A stretch of DNA of 50,612 nucleotides from an uncultured Oscillospiraceae bacterium (GCA_949743955.1 CATJVQ010000056.1:1-50612); one strand, 5' to 3'. Counted from the first letter of the stretch, positions 27,641 through 36,058 are shown. Made by a program: numbers and translations. Notes: a model not told the origin generated them from the letters alone.

Positions 27641-27820
27641 AGTTTTGGTAAGCGGGATCCGCCGTACACGGCGGAAACGGCAAGCCGGGCGAAGAACAAA
27701 ACAGGTTCCGTACTGACCACAGGGATTATCCCCGAAGGGAAAGGCGGCGGAGAAAGACGGACGCATCTTAAGATGCTTTGCCGAAAACTTTTGCGCCTTT
27801 TTTAAAAGGGCGCTTTTTTG
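27641..27820 (+). promoter_or_regulatory. Candidate riboswitch leader of the hyd operon
   Basis: This covers most of the gene-free stretch 27484-27855. The first bases (27642-27653, GUUUUGGUAAGC) pair with 27775-27788 (GCUUUGCCGAAAAC) to form a closing stem with two bulges. Inside it are a perfect CCGCCG-UACA-CGGCGG hairpin (27659-27674), GAAC/GUUC (27694-27708), GGGA/UCCC (27722-27732) and GCAUC-UUAA-GAUGC (27763-27776). An intrinsic terminator follows (27793-27819). AAAGGCG at 27740-27746 can pair with CGCCUUU at 27794-27800, which would break the terminator. The layout is that of a transcriptional riboswitch. I could not match it to a known aptamer class. Confidence 0.7.
27793..27819 (+). 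terminator. Intrinsic terminator inside the hyd leader
   Basis: GCGCC and GGCGC arms, extended by U-A pairs, are followed by T6. It lies 37 nt before the first gene of the operon, so it probably acts as an attenuator rather than ending an upstream unit. Confidence 0.85.
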
Positions 27821-27855
27821 TTGCCTGCCGTATGGAACAGGAAAGGGGAAACAGG

Positions 27856-28119
27856 ATGGAGACACGGGTTGCGCTGATCGGGATTGTCGTGGAGAATTTT
27901 GACATGACGGAGAAAATCAACGATATTCTGCACGACTACCGGCAGTATATCATCGGGCGGATGGGCCTGCCGTATGCAAAGCGGAAGGTGGCTGTCATCA
28001 GTGTGGTGCTCGACGCGCCGCAGAACGTGGCGAGCGCCCTGTCCGGAAAGCTGGGGATGCTCGAGGGTGTGAGCTGCAAGACGATTTACTCGAGTATCTT
28101 CGGTGAAAAGGATGACTGA
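27856..28119 (+). CDS. TM1266-family iron-only hydrogenase system regulator
   Basis: An 87-residue ACT/NikR-C-like protein of the TM1266 family, which occurs with [FeFe]-hydrogenase maturation genes. Matching blocks are VALIGIVVENFDMTEKIND (residues 4-22), IIGRMGLPYAKRKVAVISVV (about 35-54) and a C-terminal LGMLEGVSCKTIYSS. There is no DNA-binding domain, so its regulatory mode is unclear. The ATG at 27856 follows AAAGGGGAAACAGG; the frame extends upstream across the terminator, which makes the internal start certain. It is the first gene behind the leader and overlaps hydE. Confidence 0.9.
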   Translation: METRVALIGIVVENFDMTEKINDILHDYRQYIIGRMGLPYAKRKVAVISVVLDAPQNVASALSGKLGMLEGVSCKTIYSSIFGEKDD

Positions 28120-29188
28120 CGCCGCGGCGCTTTTGGATCGCCTGGCAAAAGGGGAGCGTCTGGAGCGGGAGGCGTACGCCGCTCTGATCGAAGCGCTCTC
28201 CGAAGAGGGGGCGGACGGGCTGGAGGAACGGCTCTTTTCCCTCGCCAGGGAAAAAAGGGAGAGTGTCTACGGCCGGGGCGTCTATCTCAGGGGACTCATT
28301 GAAATCACGAGCTTCTGCAAAAATGACTGCTACTACTGCGGCATCCGGCACAGCAACCGGCACGCCGGGCGCTACCGCCTGAGTGAAGCGGACATCCTCG
28401 ATTGCTGCGAGGCGGGCTGGGCGCTGGGACTGCACACGTTTGTCCTCCAGGGCGGGGAGGATCCGGCGCTCCGGCCGGACAGCGTGGCGCGGCTGGTGGA
28501 AATTATCAAGGCGCGGTACCCGGCGTGTGCGGTGACACTTTCGCTCGGCGAATGGCCGCGCGAGGTCTATGAGGCGTGGTTCCGTGCGGGGGCCGACCGC
28601 TACCTGCTGCGCCACGAGACAGCTAATCTTGCGCACTATCGGAGGCTGCATCCGCCCGCACTCTCGCCCCAGCGGCGCAAGGCGTGCCTGCGGCAGCTCA
28701 AGGAGATCGGATACCAGGCCGGGGCGGGGTTCCTTGTCGGGTCCCCGTGGCAGACGCCGGATCTGCTCGCGGAGGATCTGTGCTTCCTTGCCGGGCTGTG
28801 TCCGCACATGGTGGGCATCGGGCCGTTCATTCCGCACAGCGAGACGCCCTTCGCCCATTTTCCGGCGGGCAGTGTCCGCCAGACACTGCATTTAATCGCA
28901 CTCGTCCGCCTCATTCTGCCGCAGGCGCTCATCCCCGCCACGACGGCGCTCGCCACCCTCGCTTCCGACGGGTACGAGCGCGGGATGCTCGCGGGGGCCA
29001 ATGTTGTGATGCCGAACCTCACCCCGCAGAAAGAACGGGAGCAGTATCAGCTCTATGAAAACAAACGCACCGGCGACACCGCCGCCGGGAAGCTGGCACA
29101 GCTTGAGCGGCAGATGCGGGCGATAGGGTACCATCTGGACCTCTCGCGCGGCGACTCAAAGCTGGACACGATGATCGAAGGAGGATAA
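28112..29188 (+). CDS. hydE: [FeFe]-hydrogenase maturase HydE (radical SAM)
   Basis: A 358-residue radical SAM enzyme that helps build the di-iron dithiolate subcluster of the H-cluster. The radical SAM motif CKNDCYYC (Cys 69, 73, 76) sits in EITSFCKNDCYYCGIRHSN. Other blocks are LQGGEDPALRPD (about 115), the SAM-binding SLGEWPREVYEAW and GFLVGSPWQTPDLLAEDL (about 208). The C-terminal extra Cys cluster seen in some HydE is absent. The ATG at 28112 overlaps the regulator stop; a GTG at 28103 is an alternative. It is followed six nt later by hydG. Confidence 0.95.
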   Translation: MTDAAALLDRLAKGERLEREAYAALIEALSEEGADGLEERLFSLAREKRESVYGRGVYLRGLIEITSFCKNDCYYCGIRHSNRHAGRYRLSEADILDCCEAGWALGLHTFVLQGGEDPALRPDSVARLVEIIKARYPACAVTLSLGEWPREVYEAWFRAGADRYLLRHETANLAHYRRLHPPALSPQRRKACLRQLKEIGYQAGAGFLVGSPWQTPDLLAEDLCFLAGLCPHMVGIGPFIPHSETPFAHFPAGSVRQTLHLIALVRLILPQALIPATTALATLASDGYERGMLAGANVVMPNLTPQKEREQYQLYENKRTGDTAAGKLAQLERQMRAIGYHLDLSRGDSKLDTMIEGG

Positions 29189-29193
29189 AGAAC

Positions 29194-30612
29194 ATGTATA
29201 ATCCGAAATCTTTGCAGGCAGAAGAATTTATTAACGACGAAGAGATCCTTGAAACGCTGGCCTATGCCGAAAAGAACAGCCGCAACGCCGCCCTGATCGA
29301 CGAAATCCTCGAAAAAGCCCGGCAGCGCAAGGGCCTTTCCCACCGGGACGCCGCTGTCCTGCTTGACTGCAAGCTGGAGGACAGGAATCAGGCCATCTTC
29401 GAGCTGGCCGGGCAGATCAAAAAGGATTTTTACGGCAACCGTATCGTGATGTTCGCACCGCTCTACCTCTCGAACTACTGTGTCAACGGCTGTGTCTACT
29501 GCCCGTATCACGCGAAAAACAAGCACATCCGCCGCAAGAAGCTTTCGCAGGACGAGATCCGCGCGGAGGTCATCGCGCTCCAGGATATGGGCCACAAGCG
29601 CCTCGCACTCGAGACGGGGGAGGATCCTGTCAACTGCCCGATTGAATACGTGCTCGAATCTATCGACACGATCTACGGCATCAAGCATAAGAACGGCGCC
29701 ATCCGCCGGGTCAACGTCAACATCGCCGCCACGACAGTGGAGAATTACCGCCGCCTGAAGGAGGCAGGGATCGGGACGTACATCCTGTTCCAGGAGACGT
29801 ACAATAAGAAGAGCTACGAGGAACTGCATCCGACCGGGCCGAAGCACAACTATAACTACCACACCGAGGCCATGGACCGCGCCATGCAGGGCGGCATCGA
29901 CGATGTGGGCTGCGGCGTGCTCTTCGGCCTTGAGGGCTACCGCTACGAGTTCGCAGGCCTCCTCATGCACGCCGAGCATCTTGAGGCGGTGCACGGCGTG
30001 GGGCCGCACACAATCTCTGTCCCCCGCATCCGCCGGGCCGACGACATCGACCCCGACGTGTTCGACAACGGTATCGACGACGACACATTCGCCAAGATCG
30101 TCGCCTGCATCCGCATCGCCGTGCCGTATACGGGGATGATCGTCTCCACGCGCGAGAGCCAGAAGTGCCGGGAGCGCGTCCTTAAGCTGGGCATCTCGCA
30201 GATCTCCGGCGGTTCGCGCACGAGCGTGGGCGGCTATGCCGAGGAGGAGGCGGAGGAGGACAATTCTGCCCAGTTCGACCTCTCCGACCGCCGCATGCTC
30301 GACGAGGTTGTCCGCTGGCTGATGCAGCTCGGACATATCCCCTCCTTCTGCACAGCCTGCTACCGCGAGGGCCGCACGGGGGACCGGTTCATGAGCCTGT
30401 GTAAGAGCGGCCAAATCCAGAACTGCTGCCACCCGAACGCGCTCATGACGCTCGAGGAGTACCTCCAGGACTACGCCGCCCCCGAAACCCGCCGCATTGG
30501 GGATGAGCTGATCGTCCGGGAGCTCCAGAACATCCCGAACGAGAAGGTGCGCGCGATCGCGAAGGATCATCTCGAGCAGATATCGGCGGGAAAGCGGGAT
30601 TTCCGCTTCTAA
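29194..30612 (+). CDS. hydG: [FeFe]-hydrogenase maturase HydG (radical SAM tyrosine lyase)
   Basis: A 472-residue enzyme that splits tyrosine to make the CO and cyanide ligands of the H-cluster. The radical SAM Cys triad is CVNGCVYCPYHAKNK (Cys 96, 100, 103). HydG-specific blocks include ALETGEDPVNCPIEYVLESI and YNKKSYEELHPTGPKHNYN. The C-terminal domain has the auxiliary-cluster Cys (CTACYREGRTGDRFM, then CKSGQIQNCCHPNALMT). Length is typical. Start behind AAGGAGG. A short palindromic element lies directly after the stop, before hydF. Confidence 0.97.
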   Translation: MYNPKSLQAEEFINDEEILETLAYAEKNSRNAALIDEILEKARQRKGLSHRDAAVLLDCKLEDRNQAIFELAGQIKKDFYGNRIVMFAPLYLSNYCVNGCVYCPYHAKNKHIRRKKLSQDEIRAEVIALQDMGHKRLALETGEDPVNCPIEYVLESIDTIYGIKHKNGAIRRVNVNIAATTVENYRRLKEAGIGTYILFQETYNKKSYEELHPTGPKHNYNYHTEAMDRAMQGGIDDVGCGVLFGLEGYRYEFAGLLMHAEHLEAVHGVGPHTISVPRIRRADDIDPDVFDNGIDDDTFAKIVACIRIAVPYTGMIVSTRESQKCRERVLKLGISQISGGSRTSVGGYAEEEAEEDNSAQFDLSDRRMLDEVVRWLMQLGHIPSFCTACYREGRTGDRFMSLCKSGQIQNCCHPNALMTLEEYLQDYAAPETRRIGDELIVRELQNIPNEKVRAIAKDHLEQISAGKRDFRF

Positions 30613-30643
30613 ATACTAATCTTCGATAAATTTTAATCGAATA
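30612..30643. repeat. Inverted-repeat element, short form
   Basis: The 32 bp carry AATACTAATCTTCGATAAAT (30612-30631) continuous with TTTTAATCGAATA. On the other strand these are exact copies of the two outer ends of the 26941-27037 element (21 and 15 nt, sharing AATT). The core TTCGATAAATTTTAATCGAA is a near-palindrome. It lies between the hydG stop and hydF. Confidence 0.75.
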
Positions 30644-30663
30644 ATAAGTACAGGGGGGACAAT

Positions 30664-31872
30664 ATGGGACTTAACGAAACCCCGTCCGCGGCCCGGACGC
30701 ATATCGGCGTATTCGGGCGGCGCAACGCGGGGAAATCGAGCATCGTCAACGCTGTAACCGGGCAGGAGACGTCCGTCGTCTCGCCGGTGCGCGGTACGAC
30801 GACGGACCCTGTCCAGAAGGCGATGGAGCTGCTCCCGCTCGGGCCGGTCGTCCTCATCGACACGCCGGGACTTGACGATGAGGGCATGCTCGGGGAGCTG
30901 CGCGTGCGGCGCACCCGGCAGGTCCTGCGCCGGACTGATATCGCGCTGCTTGTCGTCGATCCGGCCGAGGGGTTCGGGGAGACAGAGGCGGAGCTGCTGC
31001 GCGTGTGCCGGGAGCAGGGGGTGCCGTGTGTCGCGGCAATCAATAAGGCGGATCTCTCCTGCGCGCCGCCCGCCCTGCCGGAAGGTGTCCTGTCCGTGCG
31101 GGTGAGCGCGCTGACGAGGGAGGGCATCCCGGCGCTTAAGGAGGCGCTGGCCGCCGCTGTCCCGCAGGAGGAGGAGGCGCCGCTCGCGGCGGATCTGATT
31201 CCCGCGGGCGGCGTAGCGGTGCTGGTCGTTCCAATTGATAAGGCCGCGCCGAAGGGGAGGCTCATCCTCCCGCAGCAGCAGGTGCTAAGGGATCTATTAG
31301 ACAACGGCAGGGCAGGCATCGTCTGCCGCGAGAGTGAACTGACACGGACCCTGTCCGCCCTGAGCGCGCCGCCGGATATCGTCGTCACCGACAGCCAGGC
31401 GTTCGCGCAGGTGGACGCGCTCACGCCCCCGGACGTGGCGCTCACGTCGTTCTCCATCCTGATGGCGCGGCGAAAGGGCGTGCTCGCGGCGGCGGTGGAG
31501 GGTGTCGCGGCGGCGCGGCGGCTCCGGGACGGGGAGAGGGTACTCGTCTGCGAAGGGTGCACGCATCACCGCCAGTGCGGGGACATCGGCACGCAGAAGA
31601 TCCCGGGGTGGCTCCGGGAGTACGCCGGCTGCGCGCCCGACTTCACCTTCACGAGCGGCGGCGATTTTCCGGAGGATCTCTCCGGCTTTCGGCTCATCGT
31701 CCACTGCGGGGGGTGCATGTTAAACGGCCGGGAGATGCGCTACCGCCTGCGCACTGCGCAGGCGGCGGGCGTGCCGATGACGAACTACGGCATCCTCATC
31801 GCGGAGATGAAGGGGATCCTCCGCCGCAGCATCCGCATGCTGCCGGATGTGTCCGGCCTCTTGGACGGCTAA
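30664..31872 (+). CDS. hydF: [FeFe]-hydrogenase maturation GTPase HydF
   Basis: A 402-residue scaffold GTPase that receives the [2Fe] subcluster precursor and delivers it to the hydrogenase. The N-terminal GTPase domain has GRRNAGKSSIVNAVTGQ (residues 16-32), DTPGLDDEG (about 66) and NKADLS (about 125). The C-terminal cluster domain has CEGCTHHRQCGD (about 299) and HCGGC (about 350), the ligands of the [4Fe-4S] site. The start ATG follows AGGGGGG. It closes the maturation operon; no hydrogenase structural gene (hydA/B/C) is in the window, so it must be encoded elsewhere. Confidence 0.96.
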   Translation: MGLNETPSAARTHIGVFGRRNAGKSSIVNAVTGQETSVVSPVRGTTTDPVQKAMELLPLGPVVLIDTPGLDDEGMLGELRVRRTRQVLRRTDIALLVVDPAEGFGETEAELLRVCREQGVPCVAAINKADLSCAPPALPEGVLSVRVSALTREGIPALKEALAAAVPQEEEAPLAADLIPAGGVAVLVVPIDKAAPKGRLILPQQQVLRDLLDNGRAGIVCRESELTRTLSALSAPPDIVVTDSQAFAQVDALTPPDVALTSFSILMARRKGVLAAAVEGVAAARRLRDGERVLVCEGCTHHRQCGDIGTQKIPGWLREYAGCAPDFTFTSGGDFPEDLSGFRLIVHCGGCMLNGREMRYRLRTAQAAGVPMTNYGILIAEMKGILRRSIRMLPDVSGLLDG

Positions 31873-31880
31873 ACTCATAA

Positions 31881-31930
31881 AAAAGAAACGGACCGCCAGA
31901 CCCGGCATACCGGGTCTGGCGGTCCGCCTT
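31881..31930. terminator. Bidirectional intrinsic terminator
   Basis: A 16-bp perfect stem (31890-31905 with 31910-31925, loop CATA). Followed by GCCTTTTT on the plus strand and preceded by an A-rich run that gives a T-tract on the minus strand. It ends hydF and the converging GH3 gene. Confidence 0.93.
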
Positions 31931-31945
31931 TTTGTGTTGTCAGTC

Positions 31946-34198
31946 TCAGCAGCGCAGAGCGTCCGAGAGCTTCTTTACCAGAGTTTCGACAGCGGCGTTA
32001 TCCACGGCCCCGTCCGAAAAGCTGCGTAAGGAGCGCAGGGGCAGGTTTTCGAGCATCTGGCTCATCATGCGCTGGGTGTCCGGATCGTCTCCGCCGCCCA
32101 TGTTGCGCATGGTCTGGCTCACCATCTCGTTAAGGACAGCCGCCGTGCGCGGATCACGCATGAGTGCGCCGCAGGTGGTGTTGGCGGTCACTCTTAGCGG
32201 CAGGGGATTCCCCTGCATCGTGACGGTGCCCTCTAAACGGATGTCCCTCGAGGACGCGCCGATGAGGATATCGGACTCGCCCGACCCCACGTGCCAGTCC
32301 GCAAGATCCACGTTGTAGTACGCGAAGGCGCGGCGGTCGAGGGTCATTTCCACCGTCTTCTCCTCGCCGGGTTCGAGAGAAACCTTCAGAAAGTCCCGCA
32401 GCTCCTTCTCCGGGCGGGTGACGGTTCCGGTGCGGTCGCGCACATAGAGCTGCACAATTTCCTTCCCCGCGACGCTGCCGGTATTCTTTACCTTACAGGA
32501 GACGTGGAGGGTATCGCCATCCCGGAGGCTGGTTTTATCGAGAGAGAGGGAGCTGTAATCGAACGTGGTGTAGGAGAGGCCGTACCCAAAGGGGAAGAGG
32601 ACGTCCATCTTCCGTGCATCGTACCAGCGGTAGCCGACGTACACGCCCTCGCGGTACTCGACGGTGTCCCCGTCGCCGGGGAAGTTGAGGTAGGCGGGGG
32701 TATCCTCCAGGCGCTTCGGGAAGGTCTCCGCCAGCTTGGCGCACGGATTCGCCAGACCGAACAGCAGATCCACCGCCGCCCCGCCGACAGCCTGCCCGCC
32801 CAGATAGCACTCGAGCACGGCCCCGACCTTGTCCAGCCACGGCATGTCGACAGGCGATCCATTGTGGAGCACCACGACAACATTCTTCTGCACAGCGCAG
32901 ATTTCGCTGATCAGCCGGTTCTGGCAGTCGGGCATATGCAGGTGGGTGCGGTCGTATCCCTCGGACTCGAACGCGTCCGGCAGTCCCGCGAAGACGACAG
33001 CGACCTCCGCCTCCTTCGCCGCCCGGACAGCCTCGGCGAGCAGCGCCTCGTCGGTGCGGTCCTTGTCGGTGACATAGCCCTGCGCGTAGGAGACGCCGAA
33101 GTCTTTCGCGGCCTCGAGCGCGCTGGTGACATGGCTGGCGTTAATGTGCGAGCTGCCGCCGCCCTGGAAGCGCGGCGCGGCGGCGAACTGGCCGATGAAG
33201 GCGACACGCTGTTCCTTGCGGAGCGGGAGAAGCCCGTTTTCGTTTTTGAGCAGCACCATGCACTCGCGCGCCAGCTCGCGGGCGAGCGCGTCGTGCGCGG
33301 GGCGGTCGAAGACGGCGCCCGGCTCGCGGTTTTCGAGGTAGCGCTTTGTGATGGTGAGGATGCGGCGGACGGCCTCGTCGAGGACGGCTTCGTCGAGCGC
33401 GCTGCTCCGGACAGCCTCCACGATGAGGCGGTCGTTGTCACCGCCGCTGGCGGGCATCTCGAGTTCGAGCCCTGCCCGCAGTCCGGCTACACGGTCGTTG
33501 ACAGCGCCCCAGTCGCTCATGACGTACCCCTCAAATCCCCATTCGCCGCGCAGGATGTCTGTGAGCGTGCGCGGGTTTTCCGAGGCGAAGACGCCGTTGA
33601 TGCGGTTATATGAGCACATGACCGTCCATGGCTGGGCCTTTTTGACGGCTCCCTCGAAGCTCGCCAGGTAGATTTCCCGCAGCGTGCGCTCATCCACCTC
33701 GGAGGAGGCGGTCATGCGGCGGTTTTCCTGGTTGTTGGCTGCGAAATGCTTGAGGCTCGTGCCGACGTGGTGCGTCTGCACGCCCTGGATGTAGGCCGCC
33801 GCCATCTCAGAGGAGAGGAGCGGATCCTCGGAGAAGTATTCGAAATTCCGCCCGCACAGCGGGGAGCGCTTGATGTTCGCCGCGGGCCCGAGCACCACCG
33901 CGACATTCTCCGCCTGCGCCTCCTCGCCGATAGCGTTCCCTATCCGGCGGATCAGCTCCCGATCGAAGGAGCTGGCTGTCCCCGCGGCGGTGGGGAAGCA
34001 GACTGCCGGGATACTGTCGTTGATGCCCAGATGGTCGCCGGCTTCATCCTGCTTGCGCAGGCCGTGCGGTCCGTCGGATACCATCACGGCGGGCAGGTCC
34101 AGGCGCTCCACGGCTTTTAAGTGCCAGCTGTCCGCGCCGGAGCAGAGACCCGCCTTTTCCTCCAGAGTCATTTCCGAAATCAATTTCTCGATGTCCAC
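31946..34198 (-). CDS. Beta-glucosidase-like glycoside hydrolase family 3
   Basis: A 750-residue GH3 enzyme with the order: TIM-like barrel, alpha/beta sandwich, fibronectin III-like domain and a short extra C-terminus. Seen are VMVSDGPHGLRKQ (about 36), the nucleophile Asp near 228 in GYVMSDWGAVNDR, RVAFIGQFAAAPRFQGGGSS (about 330) and VLFPFGYGLSYTTFDY (about 538). An unusual C-terminal helical tail rich in Met and Asp (about 665-750) follows the FnIII domain. No signal peptide is present, so cytosolic action on a transported oligoglucoside is likely. The start is GTG at 34198 with AAAGGAGAGG upstream. Sugar specificity is not resolvable. Confidence 0.92.
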   Translation of the reverse strand: MDIEKLISEMTLEEKAGLCSGADSWHLKAVERLDLPAVMVSDGPHGLRKQDEAGDHLGINDSIPAVCFPTAAGTASSFDRELIRRIGNAIGEEAQAENVAVVLGPAANIKRSPLCGRNFEYFSEDPLLSSEMAAAYIQGVQTHHVGTSLKHFAANNQENRRMTASSEVDERTLREIYLASFEGAVKKAQPWTVMCSYNRINGVFASENPRTLTDILRGEWGFEGYVMSDWGAVNDRVAGLRAGLELEMPASGGDNDRLIVEAVRSSALDEAVLDEAVRRILTITKRYLENREPGAVFDRPAHDALARELARECMVLLKNENGLLPLRKEQRVAFIGQFAAAPRFQGGGSSHINASHVTSALEAAKDFGVSYAQGYVTDKDRTDEALLAEAVRAAKEAEVAVVFAGLPDAFESEGYDRTHLHMPDCQNRLISEICAVQKNVVVVLHNGSPVDMPWLDKVGAVLECYLGGQAVGGAAVDLLFGLANPCAKLAETFPKRLEDTPAYLNFPGDGDTVEYREGVYVGYRWYDARKMDVLFPFGYGLSYTTFDYSSLSLDKTSLRDGDTLHVSCKVKNTGSVAGKEIVQLYVRDRTGTVTRPEKELRDFLKVSLEPGEEKTVEMTLDRRAFAYYNVDLADWHVGSGESDILIGASSRDIRLEGTVTMQGNPLPLRVTANTTCGALMRDPRTAAVLNEMVSQTMRNMGGGDDPDTQRMMSQMLENLPLRSLRSFSDGAVDNAAVETLVKKLSDALRC

Positions 34199-34300
34199 TG
34201 ACTTCCTCTCCTTTATGTGTTAATAGATAACCCTTTTATTGAGAACCCGGTTATGATAAAATGAAAACAGCCTTAATTTTTATGAAAAGAGGGATAAACG

Positions 34301-34789
34301 ATGAAATACGAATACCGGCGCACGACGGCGGATGAACTCCGGCGGCTGTGGGAAAAGAACGTGGCGGACAACCCGGGCGACGCGCGCTGGGTGAGGTGGG
34401 CGAAGGAAGCGGCCGAAAACAACGTGTCGGGGAAGTCCATGACGTTCGCTGTCTTCGCCGGCGGGGATCCCATCGGGGAGGGGACGCTGCTCTTTTCCCC
34501 CGCGTGCAGCGCCATAGAGGGGCGAACCATCCTGTGCGACAACGCCGGCACGGCGAACGTCAACGGGCTGCGCATCCGGAAGAGCGACGAAGGGAAAGGG
34601 CATATCTCGGCGCTCATGCGGGAAATGGAACGGTACGCCGCCGGGGAGGGGTATACATATCTGACCATCGGGGTCGATGCGATAGAGAGCCGGAACCTCG
34701 CCATCTACCTGCACTGGGGATATACGGAGTTTGTCCATTCCGAGGTCGAGGACGGGCAGCTTGTTCTCTATTACAGAAAGGAGCTGTGA
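34301..34789 (+). CDS. GNAT-family acetyltransferase
   Basis: A 162-residue single GNAT domain. The acetyl-CoA loop appears as GLRIRKSDEGKGHISALMRE (about residues 88-107), which departs from the strict Q/R-x-x-G-x-G/A pattern. The later GVDAIESRNLAIYLHWGYTE matches the C-terminal part of the fold. Substrate unknown. The start follows AAAAGAGGG. The next gene begins 3 nt after the stop, so the two are probably co-transcribed. Confidence 0.85.
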   Translation: MKYEYRRTTADELRRLWEKNVADNPGDARWVRWAKEAAENNVSGKSMTFAVFAGGDPIGEGTLLFSPACSAIEGRTILCDNAGTANVNGLRIRKSDEGKGHISALMREMERYAAGEGYTYLTIGVDAIESRNLAIYLHWGYTEFVHSEVEDGQLVLYYRKEL

Positions 34790-34792
34790 GCG

Positions 34793-35470
34793 ATGGTTAT
34801 AGAAGACAACATCCTCCGGCACTATTTGAAGGACTGCTATTTTATCACCGGCACGGCCTATGCGGGCAAGTCCACCATGTGCCGGATGCTCGCAGAGCGA
34901 TACGGCCTCATCCACTGCGAGGAAAATTATAATATGGACGAGATCCTTTCGGTTGTGGAAAAGAAGTCGCAGCCCGACTTCTGCTATTTTCACGAGATGG
35001 CAAGCTGGCAGGAGTACGTCAGCCGCACGCCGGACGAATTTGAGCGGTGGTTTAACAGTGTCGCCAAAGAGACAACCGGCTTTGAAATCGCGGAGCTCAT
35101 CCGGCGATCCGCGCGCGGAAGGGTCATTGTGGACACCAACATTTCCTGCGGGGATCTCTGGAAAATTTCGGACTGGCGGCATGTCGCCGTGATGCTCTCG
35201 CCGCCAGAGATGGCGGTGGAAAAATTCTTCGACCGGAACGATGAGGAAAAGCGGTTCCTGCTCTCGGAAATCGAGAAATGCCCGGAGCCGGAAAAGACGC
35301 TGGAGAATTTTAAAAGCTGCATCGCCAGAATCAACAGCCGGGCATATTATGATCGGTACGCCGCCAGCGGGTTTTTCACCGTCGTCCGCACGGATACGAG
35401 CGCCGACACCCGGGAGGAGACGCTCGCTGCCCTCGCGGAACACTTCGGCCTTGATGCGAATCCCGGGTAA
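34793..35470 (+). CDS. P-loop kinase-like protein
   Basis: A 225-residue protein with an N-terminal Walker A, CYFITGTAYAGKSTMCRMLA (residues 15-34; G-x-x-Y-A-G-K-S-T). A possible Walker B is GRVIVDTNISC (about 108). The layout resembles small nucleoside or sugar kinases or zeta-toxin-like P-loop proteins, but I do not recognise a specific family. The C-terminal half is helical with many charged residues. It follows the GNAT gene at 3 nt spacing and ends 3 bp from the converging MarR stop. No obvious antitoxin-type partner is adjacent. Function unknown. Confidence 0.7.
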   Translation: MVIEDNILRHYLKDCYFITGTAYAGKSTMCRMLAERYGLIHCEENYNMDEILSVVEKKSQPDFCYFHEMASWQEYVSRTPDEFERWFNSVAKETTGFEIAELIRRSARGRVIVDTNISCGDLWKISDWRHVAVMLSPPEMAVEKFFDRNDEEKRFLLSEIEKCPEPEKTLENFKSCIARINSRAYYDRYAASGFFTVVRTDTSADTREETLAALAEHFGLDANPG

Positions 35471-35473
35471 GGT

Positions 35474-35917
35474 TCAGTCCTTCTCCGCCGTTTCCCCCTC
35501 CGTGACCCGCACGGCCCGCCGCCATATGCGTTCGAGCATATGTAGCAGGGCGCCGCGCTCCTCGGGGGTGAAGTCCTCGAGCAGCAGGCGGTTCCAGTCT
35601 GCCCGCAGCTCCATCACGCGGGGATAGGCGAGCTTCGCCTTTTCGGTGGGGTAGACGCGCAGGATCCGCCGGTCGCCGGGATCAGGGTGGCGCAGGACAA
35701 AGCCGTTCTGCTCGAGCGCGCCGAGCTGGCGGGTGACGGTGCTCTTGTTGACACAGATGCGTTTTGCCAGCCCCTCCTGCGAGATGCCAGGGTTTTGGCA
35801 GATCTGAGCGATATAGACATGCTGGCAGCTCCCGAGGCCCTCCATATCCAGCCTGGACGCGCGAAAGCTGCCCGCGCACCGGTATGTGCCGCTGATATAT
35901 TTCATCAGGAAATCCAA
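35474..35917 (-). CDS. MarR-family transcriptional regulator
   Basis: About 147 residues with a MarR winged helix: NPGISQEGLAKRICVNKSTV (helix-turn-helix), then LEQNGFVLRHPDPGDRRILR (wing with the conserved D-R-R) and LTEKAK-like YPTEKAKLAYPRV. Such proteins usually repress divergently transcribed genes and respond to small aromatic ligands. I chose the TTG at 35917 because GAGGGGG lies about 10 nt upstream; an ATG at 35905 is the alternative. Its promoter (TTGCAA-N18-TATGCT) lies within about 60 bp of the promoter of the flavin-oxidase-like gene at 36059, so that gene is a likely target. Confidence 0.88.
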   Translation of the reverse strand: MDFLMKYISGTYRCAGSFRASRLDMEGLGSCQHVYIAQICQNPGISQEGLAKRICVNKSTVTRQLGALEQNGFVLRHPDPGDRRILRVYPTEKAKLAYPRVMELRADWNRLLLEDFTPEERGALLHMLERIWRRAVRVTEGETAEKD

Positions 35918-35951
35918 CGGAGACCATCCCCCTCTTGATGAGACTAAAATC

Positions 35952-36016
35952 AGCATACCATGTTTTCAGGGGGGATTGCAAGGCTTCTTGCTCTTTTTTC
36001 CACACGATGGTATACT
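35952..36016. promoter_or_regulatory. Closely spaced divergent promoters, marR-like gene and PNPOx-like gene
   Basis: Minus strand: TTGCAA (35976-35981), 18 bp, TATGCT (35952-35957). Plus strand: TTGCTC (35988-35993), 17 bp, TATACT (36011-36016). The two -35 elements are 6 bp apart, so one bound repressor could shut both. No clear MarR palindrome is visible. Confidence 0.6.
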
Positions 36017-36058
36017 AAGTGAAAAGAAATGTCAGAATAAAACAGGGGAGGCGGAAGC

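Noticed and set aside
27641-27790. Known riboswitch classes for the hyd leader (cobalamin, SAM-I, Moco, THF)
   Set aside because: The short CCGAAGGGAAA stretch recalls some known motifs, but the conserved cores of these classes could not be found by eye.
29053-30570. A 505-residue open frame opposite hydG
   Set aside because: hydG has all radical SAM and auxiliary-cluster Cys motifs. The antisense frame has no recognisable domain or ribosome site.
32291-33613. A 440-residue open frame opposite the GH3 gene
   Set aside because: Composition and lack of motifs mark it as an antisense shadow of a GC-rich gene.
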